Assembly (NCBI GenBank): GCA_907165065.1
Contig: OU015528.1
Location: 74,877,474 to 74,941,473 of the forward strand
DNA length: 64,000 nt
DNA from: Caprimulgus europaeus
Lineage: Eukaryota > Chordata > Aves > Caprimulgiformes > Caprimulgidae
Direction of reading: 5' to 3'
Both the position numbers and the translations under genes were made by a program. The notes beneath the pieces are model-generated. The model was given only the letters and a program-made list of their open reading frames with translations, was not told where the DNA came from and ran no database searches. Shown here one piece after another: positions 37,625 through 50,700 of the stretch. The stretch's first letter is position 1; every line of letters starts with the position of its first letter.

Positions 37625-37860
37625 ACATGCCGCTACTGGAAGCGGGTGGGGAGATTTGTGATAGGAATGTTACAATTAATTATTGTAAATCTCTTCATAA
37701 CGACCATGTGGGCAGCATGCAGGTGTGTGTGAGGACCTTGGCAGCCTGACAAAAATGTAATTATCAGTTATGGAGTTAGCGGTGATACAGAAGCAAACAC
37801 TCTTCGGTGCTTCGTCGATCAGCAAAGTGCTAATTAGCAATTGCTAGAGGCCACTGTGTT
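37625..37860. promoter_or_regulatory. candidate intronic enhancer with homeodomain/SOX-like palindromes
   Basis: Within about 180 bases there is an inverted repeat TTACAAT-taatt-ATTGTAA (37670-37688) holding TAATTA between two ACAAT (SOX-like) cores, an ATGTAATTATC site near 37756, and two overlapping perfect palindromes GCTAATTAGC (37829-37838) and TAGCAATTGCTA (37835-37846). Such clustering is typical of developmental control elements, but conservation has not been tested; binding is inference. Confidence 0.35.
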
Positions 37861-39790
37861 CTCTGGAGAGGCAAGCAGCACCTCCTCAAACACCTGGATG
37901 TGGCGTGGGTGGGAGCGCAGGGGGAAGCGTGACTTACCTGGGAGACTGCAATTACAGTGAGGATTTCCTGACTTGGAAATCAAACCAGAAGTGTTCTGCC
38001 TTCAATCTGTGCTTTTTTCTTGACCTGCAACTGGAAATTGGTAGCAATATAGGTCCATATAACCCAACTTATATACAGTGGTTTTTTTAAACTGAAGTAA
38101 ATAATTAATCTTTAGTTTTCTGGGCTCATGATGGACTCCCCATCACTGAAAAAGGGGTTGGATCTTTTTTCTAGAAAAGTTATGCACCTGCTGAGGTAAT
38201 TTGGTGAGCGTAAGGGATGACTTGCGACAGTTTCATACAGGAAGGCAGATCTAATCTGGTTTAAACAAAACTGATTTTTGTTGCCCTCATTGCCCTATAC
38301 TGGACTTGACCTTTCAGCATGTTATTTTCTAGTTTGGCTAACAGGAAACTTGGGTTTTGGGGCTCTATGCCATGTAACGGAGAACTCTGTGTCCTTGCCC
38401 CAAAGCTCATCCTTGGTGATTTATCTCCCTGGGGGCCATGAGAAACCTTGTGCAGCTGTGATCACAAAGAAATCCCAACCACAGGAGTGAACAAGAAGCA
38501 GCCCTGAAAGCAAGGTCAGAAGCTGTCCAAGGCAACATTTTACCAAGTTTGACTATAGCTGAAGAGTCAGGGTGACAAAAAGCATTGCTGTATGGAGGCT
38601 GTCTTCTAAAATTACTTCAGAACAGGAGCCTTTTAAAGTTCCCCATCAAATGCAATAAAACATTCTGTAGAGCAGCTTTAAAAACATGGGGAAAGCAAGG
38701 GCTGATACATCCCCGTCACAGCTGTGACAGCCAAGTAGTGCTTGTCACGCCTGGGTTCCTTTAAAAATGTGCTCTAAGCCCTTCTGCACTCTAAGTGCTG
38801 TTTGTTAAAGTATTAAGGAAATGGGAAAGCCTCCAGAAAACTGGTTCAACTCAGCTGCCACTGTGAAGTTTAAAAAAGGAGCAGGAAGGAGACTGAGGTC
38901 TGCAGCATGCTGCTGACCTGCCACTGGCTGGGGATGCGGTGATGCATCATGGTGGTCCTGCTTGCGCAGCCCCACACTCGAAGGTGTCCAGCAGCTGTTG
39001 AAAAGGAGGATGAAATAACATCTGTTCATGGCTGCTATGGGGTTTTTTAGGTTCTGATGGACAGAGGGAGAGGGATTTCTGAGGTAACCTTCAGGAAGCT
39101 TTTGACTCTACAAGGAGTAAAAGTGCCCTCTAACACCACATTGTCTTTGGAGACATGGAAAATGTGTAACAGTGAATTGATGGTATTTTTTCAGAGCTGT
39201 GTCCTCTTCCTCTGAACTTCTGCAAGCCTCACAGATGCTGTGTGTGAATGATTTGTATTCTGTAATACCTATGGTGGTCTAACACATAACACACACGCAG
39301 GATGAAGATTTAGGAGTGCCCATCTGTGGTTGCTAGAGACATGTTTTGTCATGGCCGTTACTGTAACTTCATTATTTCCTAACTAGGATTTTTAAAGTCC
39401 AGGCAACCCCCCATCTGCATCCACTGTGTCACTGTCCAAGATTCAAAACTCATCTCAGAACTGATTAGGTGTAACTACATACAACCTCTTGTGATTTAAC
39501 ATGGAGGGGAGTTGATACTAGAAGGTACTTAACTATCTTGTCAGGTAATGTAGAGTTTATTACAGGATCCTTCCTTTTTTCTCTTCTCTTCTATGTCATT
39601 TTGTGTAGACCTCAAGAACTGTGAGTCATATGTACAAAAATAAAGTAATAAATGAGTTTGAAATCTGAAGCCACTTTCAGAATTTTTTGGACAAAAGTGT
39701 CTTTATTAGTTTAGGATATTGGTCTACTTTGATAGGTTGTAGAGGTGGACCATTGCTTTGTGAGCTCTTCTTTCATCACTGTCTGGAGTA

Positions 39791-39809
39791 GGTTTGGGTT
39801 TGGGTTTGG
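39791..39809 (+). repeat. short GGTTTGG repeat
   Basis: Three and a bit units of TTTGGG in a row. It resembles telomeric sequence in style but is not TTAGGG and is too short to mean more. Confidence 0.6.
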
Positions 39810-42800
39810 CCAAACAAAGAGGCAAAAGGCTCTCTGCAAACTCAAGGACGAGCTTGAACTTTGGGGCTCAGCCCAGTAATTAAATCAACTGGTTTTTATG
39901 TTGTTTATCCCTATAATTTTCTTGTTTCTTTATTATTGTGATGCACACGTCAGCTTTATTGTAATTGTCTGAAAAGACCTTTGAATAATTAATCTTTGGA
40001 TGCCTGGGAAATATGCCCTTAGCAATCAAAGGTATGCACAAGGATGTGGCATGCATTTTCAATAGTTTTCATTAAATTTAAGTATTCAAATCAGTGGTCT
40101 AAGACATGAGTTTACACCTACCCAGCAATGATGCCACTCACTTCAAAAGGTACATGTAGCTAACATATTGCTGTTGGCCAAATGGCAGTTGTTTTAGCTG
40201 GTATGACATTACTTTTGTTCTCCTTTCTGTTACCTTATCCAAATTGCTACCTAGTATGGAGGCAAGTCTTAGACTCATTGCCTTGAGTCTATAGCAGAGC
40301 ATCTCCTCTGATATATTACTGCCTGTCCCCTCACACAAAGCAAAGGGTTGGGGCAAATTCAATTTCTTGGCATTTTTTAGTAGGTTTGAACATCTATGGA
40401 TTTTGCTGAACTCAGTCCCGCTCTAGCCTCATTGTGTGCCTAAAAATCAAGTTCTGGTTGTGTCTGAGGGACTCACTTCACAACTGGAGTATCAAAATAT
40501 TTTTTAGCTGGCTTTAAGGTGTGGACAGTCATTACCAGAGCTGGGAGGCAATATGGGGATCCCCATATCTACTCGCTTCTTCTTACTTCTAGACATCTGC
40601 CATCCTTCACACATAACTCTGAAACCACTTTCCCTGTCTCTTTGCCTGCATTTCATGTGTGGTATTTTGTGGAGAGCTCATTACAGCCATGCTCGAGCAT
40701 AGCCAGCCCTTAGTTACAAGTGCAAACATAAAATGAATGTCTGTCTTGCATTAGGATCTTTCCAGAAGGTATTAAAACCCAGCTGAGGTGGCTTCACGGG
40801 CTCTGCATTGTCCCAGCACTTGTTGGTTCAACTGTTCTTAAAAAATGTGGGAGTTTGGGAGAGCATGGATGTCAGCACCAGTAAGGATTTGCAGTGTGTC
40901 AAGAAGAGGGAAACAGGTGGGTTATTTTAGAGCCGAGCTGGCCTTTCTCTTTGCTCAAGCTTTCAAGTGAAACTTCAGGGAGAGAACTGTAGTGAGCTAC
41001 AGTGGTAGATGGCTCTTTGGGGAGCCACCAGCTGCTATTCTGAGTTACAGTTGGATTACACAGTCCTGGAGCCTCGTTGCACATTCATCACCATCTCCTG
41101 TCCACAGCCGAGCTGTGAGGGGCCCCCGTCAGCCCAGTGCTGAGACCTCGAGAGGCTGGAGCTGGCCCATCAGGAAGGATGGGAGGCAAGTGCAAAAACA
41201 GTTGCATTGCAGGCTGTGCAATGGTTGTGAGGGCTACCGTTTTCTGAAGTTTTCCCAAGCCATAAAGCTCAGGGAAAACACCTGCAGGAATACTAGCCAT
41301 CCTATGTTTGTCAATAAGTCATGTCAAAGCAGTGCAATCTCCTTCATGACAGGGAATGAGCCTGATGAGTAGGAGACATAGTTTGGCTTGGCAAGTGTTG
41401 GTTTGATTTACAGAGAGGTTTTGGTGCACTCTGAGTAGATTCCTCCTGGGCGAAACACAGCCAGCCTGCTCCAGGCACCCATCTGCTGTGCATCAACTCC
41501 TAGTGGGAACACAAGGAATCCACAGCTGGTTCTTCATACACCTGATGCCCTTTTCCCATATATTTGCTCCTTCCAAACACATCTAGAACTTCAGTGTGCA
41601 GATACGTTCCTATTGCTCCAACTGACTTGCTAATATGGACGTAGCCAATGGCCCCAGCCTTTTCACAGTGAGTCTCACCTGACACCTCAGGTTTTGGGCA
41701 CCCAAGTCTCACCATGGGTTTCTGGCACTCTTGGTTATTCATCTCCATTGCCTCTTTTCCGTTCAAGTTGGTCTACAGGCAGATGCTCCAGCCACTTTAC
41801 TGCCCCAGGCACAGTGTGGTCCATCGCTGCTGCATCGGTCTGAAAGGACAAATATGACAGAAGGGTTGTAGGAGTACAACTTTGCCCATGGCTCCCTGAG
41901 GGATTTCTGTGTCCTTTTGCTGGAAGGGATGACCATAACACCTTCTAGCATGTGTGAAGAACCAGCATTGAACTGAATAGTCTCAGCAGATCAGGAGCAT
42001 CTTTAAGGTGTCACATCAAGGCATTTGCTCTTAAGGTTCCAAAAAGTCTGATGCCTCAAGAAAAACTCAGCTGCATTTTGTCCACAGTCAAATGGAACCT
42101 CTGCTTTGCTCTCAGTTTGCACCCAAAGCATTTAAAGGACACAGGTTCATCAACATGGTCACCGGTTTTTAGTAAGCTGCGGCTGTCTGTGCTTTCTGAC
42201 AGTTCTGCCTAGAGTGATGTTATGTTCCTGGGCTTTCCTTCTGTGCAGGGATGGGTCTCCTCATTTCCACTAAAAACCTCCACGGTGCAGAGTCTCCTTT
42301 TATTTCAGCACATTTCAGGAATTACTTCATAAAAAGGGGATGGGAGTCCTCATTACTTCACTGAGGATGGGAGTTGGAATTATCTTCATATTTTTTAACT
42401 GGGCTAAAAAAATCTGGCTGCAAGCTAAAACTTGAGACATAAATCTCAGCCAGGAAATAACTTAGTTTCTCTCCTTCCATTAAAACAGCAAACAACCCCT
42501 CCCCCTCCCAAACACTTGCACATTTCTCAATGGAAAAAGGTTATTTTAGGAAGGGATTAAATACAGAACTGTTAGTAAGTGGCAGGATCTCTAGGGTGGG
42601 GAGTGTATGGAAGGAAAACCACTTGAAATTATGCAATTTTTTATGGTCTTTTTTTGTGTTTGTTCACTTGAAATGCTTCACAAATATCCTGAGGGAGCAG
42701 TATAGATCACCAGTGTGATTATCTTTCAGTAACACCAAGTGCTATGAGAACTGTAGGTGCTGTATGCCAGTACAGTGATGCATTTATTAACAGGATGGAA

Positions 42801-45800
42801 CAGATCAAGGCAGAACTGAGAGATCTGTCTGGGTGGGAATAAATTTCAACAAATTGGTCATCCAGTCTTTCCAGCTGAGTTTGTGGTGCAGTTTACATGT
42901 ATTAACCCTAAACCACATCTGATTGATGGAGAGAGGCCTCAAATACCTGCAGGAAAGGGTCTCTACCAGTCCCTCCAGGGACTTCTTGCCCTGTTCTTGC
43001 TGTGCCCTTCCACACATGCTCAAACTCCTGTTCATTTCTGTCCTAGCTAAAGAGTGAGAAGAAATGTTTCTCTCCTTCCTTCCTTCCTGTAAAAACCCCC
43101 TGTGTCTTCTTCTGCTGGCTTTGCTGCTGGTTTATTGACCCTTAGGTCCAGAAGAATAAGAGGTGTTACCCAAATGCTCACACCCATGTTGTCCCCATTA
43201 GTGAACAGTGCCTAAAGAACAGTTGGTTTTGTAATCTATGTCCTGATGAGCATGGTTACTGGAAGTTGTCCTTTTGTTGTGCTTGAAACCTTTGGTCTTG
43301 GGGCTGTAACACCTATCTGTCTACATCCTCCACTGGGTATGTCTGGAGCTGAGCAGAAGTATGAATGTGTCCATGTCCACTCTAATGCCTGTTGCCAAGT
43401 CAGTGATCGTGCACCAAGCAGAGGGCACAGTTGTCCCATCTTGATGGCTCGTAATGACATGTGTGTTTAACCAACTAATAAATGTCCCAGGTTTTAGCTG
43501 GTAAGACATCCTTCAGCTCCCAAAAGAAGATGTTTTCTTGTGGGTGGTGAAATGACAGTCCACCATTTCTTAGTCCTCTTCAACCTACCAGGCGCTTGTA
43601 CATTGCCGTGCCACTTTCATTAAGTTGAACACTTCTGTCGTTGTCCTGCAGGCCAACAAGGTTTACAAATAAGCATTAAACATATAGATAAAATAAACAT
43701 TATTTAATGCCACAGTGATCCCTCTGAGATTGAAGCCTTGAGTACATCACCTACAGCTCATTCTACTGTCTTCAGTATCTGAGGGAGTAAGGGTTCTAGA
43801 TTGCAGTATATTTAACCACTTTACTTTTCAAAGAAAACTTAACCTCTGGTAAATCATTTAGACACACAGGGAGATTTCCAAAAGTGTCCAATGATTTTGA
43901 GTGGGACCTGTGGTCCTCCCAGCTTTGCAAATCCCCCCTGTCTGTCATGAATGTGAGACAGCACACATCCAAATCCCATGGGTGCTGCTCAGCTGTCTAA
44001 GCCAAGAATTCACATAGCCGGGATTTTACCCTTGGCTGATGTGGACTTAAACAACTCGATCCACGACACTCAGAGATGCAGCTTTTATATTACAAACTTT
44101 TATTGACTAAAGCCTTAATTATTGAAAGCTCAACCAGTCATGTTCTCCAGTGCAGGGCAATTTATCCAGGATCCTTACTGGAAAATGGGTTTCCAGATCA
44201 CCAGAGACAAGGCTGTAGTGGTAGGTAATGCCTGGTAGTACCATTCATGGAAAAAAGTGGTTTCTGGGCTTGTACTCTGAATTTGCACAGAGAAGCACAA
44301 AGACCATTCTGCATGCAAGTGAAGTATCTCACCACAAGCCCTGGCTCCCCTATTGCTCCTGTCCCCATGCTATCTGGGCCTTGAATATAGACTTTTCTTT
44401 CTGGTTTGGAATATAATGGCACAGAAACCTCTGTAAATCACAGATGTCCTGTAATCTCCTTTTTTGGAGATGTGGAACTGAAGTGCAGAGAGACTAATTC
44501 TCACTGGACTGCTTTTCCAGTTATTGCCCTCTCTATAGTGGAGACATCAGGTTCCTTTCCTCTGATTAGGACATTCATTTTATCTGCCCTCTTTGATTGG
44601 GTGTGAAGTGTGTGTGTTGCTTAATGAGAACAAGCTGTTCAGATAACATAGCTCAAAATAATTGTGATTTTGCTCTTCCAAAATTACCATTGCCAAAAGA
44701 CAAGGAAAGCATCCTAGTTAAGGGACTAGACTGGCTTCCTCACAGTGGGTTTTGGGGGTTTTTGTCTTTTTTTTTTTAATTGGTACAATATTAGGCAGTT
44801 CTTGTGGGGTTGTATAGATGGTGCCTGGTGTGGATACTGTGATTACTACTGCAAGAGAGTTGTGGGGCAATTCAGATCATTTGCTGTTTGGGGCTGTCCA
44901 GATCCTTGTTCTTGCTATTGCTGAAGTGATGCAGTACAAAGCTGGTGAAAGTGTAGCTAACTTCTGTGTCAGAGAAAAGTGGGAAGAACAAAATTAATAT
45001 CCACAGAAGAATTTTGGACTGTTAGAGAAAATTACTTTCATAATCAGATTTAAAGCCCCCATATGCACACGCATACACAAATGGTAGCACAGACTTAGAA
45101 GGATACATTTGCTACCTGCCCTTAAGTTTTTGGCCTGGAACAACAGCAGATCTGACAGGTAAATGCACATGACAGCAGTATTTTACAAGATTTTCCAGAC
45201 CACAGGGCAGTTTTTTCACAGAAGAGCCAAAACCCGAAGTTGTGTGTGATTGAACTGTAGCTCAAAGGTATCGCCATGTGTTCCTGTGTGATGGTGTGGG
45301 ACTTGCTATGTAATTATCTTACTCCAACATAATTATTAATTTAGGATTAAACAGTTGAGAGCCATCATTGTAACAATAACCAGCAGTGGAGTGCGTGCTC
45401 TATAATTTAGATGCTTGTAGGGAAGAGTTCACTGCAGGTCAGCCCCATGGACATTTTGTCCAGCGTATCTGTGGCTGCAATCCTCCTTCTCCTGAAATCA
45501 GGCTGCAAAGAGGTCTCCAGGCTTGTGTGTATGGGAAGATCTGTCTCACACTTATTTTCCATGGGCATTGTAACCAGTCCTGTGTGAAAAGCTTTTCCCT
45601 GTACAAGGCAGTAAGTTGTGCAGCACATGATGGGAGTTTCTGATACTTCTGTGTCTATATGAAGTGCAGCAAAGCAGCGGGGAGAGACTTTGGACATTAA
45701 ATATGATGATGGATTTCAAATATGACCCTGTATTTCCGTAACCCAAAGTTTCTACTGAGAATTTAAATACTGGCTCAGGAACAGGACCTGTCTGAGGGAT

Positions 45801-46583
45801 TGTACTAGAGTGAAACAGCAGCTTTAGGCTCCTATGGAAACAGCCATTAATGCCCCGAATGCTTAAGGCCATTTGAGCACAGACAAGAAGGAAGGTGGTC
45901 CCCTAAATACCATGTCTCTACACCTTGAATATTGGTTATTTGCCAAATCCTTCCATGCTCAGAGTAGCATGTTGCCCATATATCACATCCAGGGTGGTCT
46001 TGAGCCCTTTCAGGATTTACAGCCCATGCAGCAGCTGGAGTTGTGGACAGGCTGCTCTGAGCTGCCCAGTGGGACGGGAATATCCGTGAGTAGCAGCGAG
46101 CTCCCGTCAGCCAGATGTTAGTGCTTGGAGCTTGTTCTTCAGAGCTGCTGATTAGTCTCTCAGGCATTTTGCCTCCTTGATTCCTTTCTTGGCCTGCTGA
46201 CTTTAGCCAGGGAGCGCCTGCAAATCACAAATGTTTGTTTTTCCATCCCTTTGTCTTTGCTGCTTCAACCTCACCCAAGCTTTTCCACCTCACCACTGTG
46301 GCAACCTGTGGCACTTCTGCTCTTGGATGAGGGCTGAGCCTGGTCCTCTGCTGTGCATGTGCCTGTCACTGCTGGCTTGGTCACCTCTCCTGAGGTTGCT
46401 TGTGTGGGGCATAGCAAACATCTTGCTGGGGTTTCTTCTTTGCTCTAGGCTTGCAGAGCAGCTCGGGAGCAGATGCAAATGCCCTTCGTCAAACCCCTGT
46501 GTTTAATCCAGTCTGATTTCAATGCCACTGCCATCATTTCCCTCAAGGTTTCACAGACTCCTTGTTGCTTGCTGGGAAAAGCT

Positions 46584-46743
46584 TAGCTGTGGATGCTCCT
46601 CCCTGGAAGTGTCCAAGGCCAGGTTGGATGAGGCTTTGAGCAACCTGGTCTAGTGGAAGGTGTCCCTGCTGATGGCAGGGGGGTTGGAACTGGATAATTT
46701 TTAATGTCCCTTTCAACCCAAACTGTTCTATGATTCTATGATT
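46584..46743 (+). mobile_element. CR1-type LINE, 3' end fragment
   Basis: The run CCTGGAAGTGTCCAAGGCCA, then GGTTGGATGAGGC, GAGCAACCTGGTCTAGTGGA, GGCAGGGGGGTTGGAAC and the final TTCTATGATTCTATG marks a CR1 3' end in sense orientation. It is related to the start of the minus-strand copy at 54041, which carries the same segment in reverse. Confidence 0.93.
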
Positions 46744-47642
46744 CATTAGAGCCTCTTGTCCTGTTCCTTCCATGACAGGGGTGTCTCTGACCATGTGTGT
46801 AGGCATGGCATCAGAGTTATTTCCATACTCCTCAGCTCTGTTTCAGTGCCTGCTTCCCTGCTCTACATTAGTTTCTCTGAGTCATCCTCCAGAGGAATTT
46901 CTGTCTCTCCATTGACTGTAGAAAGAGCCCAGAAAGCCAATGTTTCCTACCCAGCATCTAGGTTAGATACATTAAGCAGGGTGCTGCAAAGACCACCCCA
47001 AGGGACCCAGTGAGCACAGACAAATACAAATCTGAGTATGCCCTTTTCACTCCTCACTGCTTTCTTGCACCCAAGAGGAGTTAACAAATGGAGTAAAACG
47101 GCTCTGCTCGGATGCTTGGGAGCGATGCGGGCACCTCCACTTCCCAGTGGCACCAGACAGCAGGTTGCCCTGGGACACCTACATTTGCTCTTTGAAATCC
47201 AGAAGCCGTGCACAGCAGCAGAGCACGCTCAGGGCTTCCAGCTGAGCCTGCAGCCAGGGAAATCCTATCTGTTTGTAAAGGCAGCTGAGCTGCAGCAGCT
47301 TATGTGGAGCATGAAGCCAAGACGTCCAGAGTGGAGGGATTTATAAGGGAACATGACTTTTATAGATGTTGTGTTAACTTTAAACATTTGCCTTTCTCAG
47401 CACAGGTTCTCCTCTTGTGCATAAAACTTCCCCTAGCTGTGATATATTTGCTGGGGAGGAGACATGGACTCTGCTTACAGTAAATGTTCCTGTTTCTGTG
47501 CTTTTTTGAGTGGCAGCGTTTAATGGATTGTGCTCACACTGTGGCCATTTGCAAATACCCAACTGCAGCCTGCTGGGATTTGCTTTGCTTCTCTCTTTCC
47601 CTGTTTCGACTTAGAAATGACAGAGAAGTGAAGGGTTTTTTT

Positions 47643-47734
47643 TAATACTGTATATAAAATATATATACACACAATATAAAATATTATCTATAAAATACAT
47701 ATAAATTTATAAAATATATTTTATTTTATATTTA
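47643..47734. repeat. AT-rich low-complexity patch
   Basis: About 90 bases of TATATA, AAATATT and TTTATAAAATATATTTTA with a single CACACA interruption. It is a likely microsatellite-derived, easily melted segment. Confidence 0.8.
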
Positions 47735-50700
47735 CTGATCCCAGTCTTGTGTTCTTGGCAAGGGAGGATGCAGGCACTGAGCATTTGCACTCTGAACCTG
47801 CCAGGGGGGTACAAGGTCTGTACAGTTTTGGATTCATTAAGCTCTTAATCAACCTTGTTTCACTGTTTCCATGTGCCCCCTGTCCTCCCATAGCCCACAT
47901 CTCCCACGTGTTATTTTGTACCCCTTACAGCAGTGTTTGATCTCAACTTCAGTTTGCAGACACCCATACAGCACCCGCCACACCAGAGCATCAATCACCT
48001 CCGTTAGGACACCCAGGGAACTCCTATGAGTTATAAGACATTAGACTGAAGTAAACTACACTTAAACACCCCAAACCAGGTATAACCCTGGTTTAAACTC
48101 ATATTGTTCTCATGGAAATTAATATTGGTAAAGATAAATACATTTCCTCACCAGCTGATGCTGGTTCTTGGCTTCAGCTGCATCTGGGGATGTTGTAGTT
48201 GAATATATTGTACTTCCTTCACTGCTGCCCTGCTATAGAGTACTTGCTGTCTATTTAACATGACTATTCTGTGATTAAATTCAATGAAGTTTCTAGGAGC
48301 CGTTGCAATACTAAGTAGAGGTCAGCTCATTCGAAAATCAACACGGACATTTCAATAAATAGGAGCAAAGTGTAAGTTACCACGCTGCTCTGATCAGCAG
48401 TTTCTCGTTTCCCTGTGTTCCCATCAGTGAGAGGCCAGGACACAATACACTCTCTTTCTGGGTCTTGCTGGTTTTATCCCTTCCTTGGTATTTAATTAAT
48501 TTGCTGTGTGTATGTGTGGGGGGAATGGTGACCTAATCCTATTGAAATACAAGCCAAGTAAAACAAGTTTAGATGGAGACGCGGTCACACAGCAACTTTC
48601 AGTTGGAGAACAATGCACTTGAGGTAAGGTAGATTGGCAAAGTAGTTTTAGGCATAACAAACCTAATTAGTTTTATTGTGATAGTAACAATACTAGGTGG
48701 GAAAAGCCGAGTTGGAAATTAAAGTGGATAGCAAGTTTTGGAAAGTTTAGTAGCTGTGGAAATGGAAAGTTTCTGTACAAGTTACAGAAAAAAAAGCCTC
48801 TTACGGAGACTTTTGAAGCCCAGCTGAAACGGCAACCTTAGATCTGAGACAGAAAGAAAAAAGAAAAAAAAAAGGAATAGCAATAACTCCGTAACTCAGT
48901 CATTTCAGCATTCAGGCAGAACAAAATGCAGAAATCTATGAAGCAGCCTGTCTTGCAAGGTAGACTTAAAACCACATTTGTTCTCAGCACCTAAAATGTT
49001 TCTAGCAACAGATAAAAGATTTTTTTTTTCCTTACTCAAAACATTTTCCTTTAAGCTGAGCATAGTTGAGCTGGGTAGTGCACGTTATGTTCAGTGTCAT
49101 TTACCTACAAGTAAGCAGCTTAATCCACACCTGCACCATGTACTGCCCAGGCACAGGGCAGAGGTGTATCAGGAACATCTATCACCCAGACATGGTACCT
49201 AGAAGGAACCGGAGCAGATACTGCTTTGCCTTGGTTTGTGTTTGCAATTTATATCTTGCAAATAGCTGTGTTGCAAAGTCTGCGAGTGATCTGTCCTTGC
49301 AACGAGCTCTGTACATCCCCGTAAGGAGGGTGGAGAGTGAGGAGTGGTGTCCTGGCTGCTGTCTCTGCTTTAGCATGCTGTGGAGATATGTACCACCCCT
49401 TGTTCATTATATCACTGGCCACCCCGAGTATTTTTGGTGGAGGGAGTCAGAGAGGGGTGACATGGGTCTCAGCAAAGAGGCTGGCAGGGTGGCACTGCCT
49501 GTCCCTAGGGGCTAAACCCCTGGGACAACTGTAAGACCCTCTGCTTCCCCCCAGCCCTGACCCATCTCAGTGGGTGTCCATTGCCCAGCCTTGAGCTGGG
49601 AGCAGTGCTAGAAGCTGGGAAGCTCCTGGAAATGTAGAAAGCACAAGGTATGGAGTTGGTGGGGCTGAGCACCAAGCCCAACCTCATCGACGGCAGCCAG
49701 GCGAGGAGGAGGACGGCTGCTCCTGCTAAACCACTTAGACGCGAGACTTCACTGCCGCTCCCCTCCCAGATCCACCACCGCATTCCTGTGGCATCTGGGG
49801 CGAATCGCTCGGAGGAACACTTTCAAAGGAAACAAGGCCAGAGCGGAGCCCCTCCACCTCGGAGCGGTGGGGGAAAGCAGCCGGCTGGCTCTCGGCGTGC
49901 CTCCCTCGCTGCCTGCGTGGTTAGTGAGGAGAGGAAAGGGACTTGGAGGTGCCCCAGGGTGAGGTTCTCCCTTCTTGATTTATTTTTCTCTTCCTGGAGA
50001 TCTTTTGTCTCCCACTGCCTGGGCAGGGAATTTAGGGATTTACTGTCAGGACTGACGTATCTGCTCACTTGGCTCAAGTGAGGTGCCTGTGGTAGGCAGC
50101 CTGGCTCATACCCTGCACCTTTTTTTTTTCCCCTTTCCTGTCTTCTTGATTAGTGTGGTTCCCATTCTCATTGAACCATTGCCTTTTTCCTTTGCAAGCA
50201 TAGGGAATAGGGTGTTGATCCCTTCCTGGGTACTGGCAGTGACCAATCCAAGTATGATGGAGACACATTTCCATCTCCATCTCCAATCCTGGCAGAGGGG
50301 ACTGGGTGTGACTGTCACCTGGTATCTGAGTTCGAAGGCAAAGGGCAGAGTTTTGAAATGAGTGCCTGCAACAGTCACTGCAGATGAGAGCCATCAGCAA
50401 TTCAGACACCTTAGAAGAGAGGAAGGTCTGGTTTTTCAAAGTACTCAATCACAGAGAAGTACAATTTTTTAAAAAATCTGTTGTTCAGCTTAAGGTCATT
50501 ATTTAAAAAAAGTTCAGAAGAAAAAGATAAAAAGAATAGGTTGCAAGTGTTTTTCCTTGTGAAAAACACTCTCCTCTGAGAGTAAACCATCCTCTGTGCT
50601 GAGTCAGTGTCTTGGTAGAGCTGCTGGCACTCAGGCCTTACGTCACAGCTTGTAAACACCGCTCACATTTTCCAGGTACATGGGCCCTTCTCAGCTGCTC

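Noticed and set aside
39791..39809. Possible interstitial telomere sequence
   Set aside because: The unit is TTTGGG, not TTAGGG, with only about three copies.
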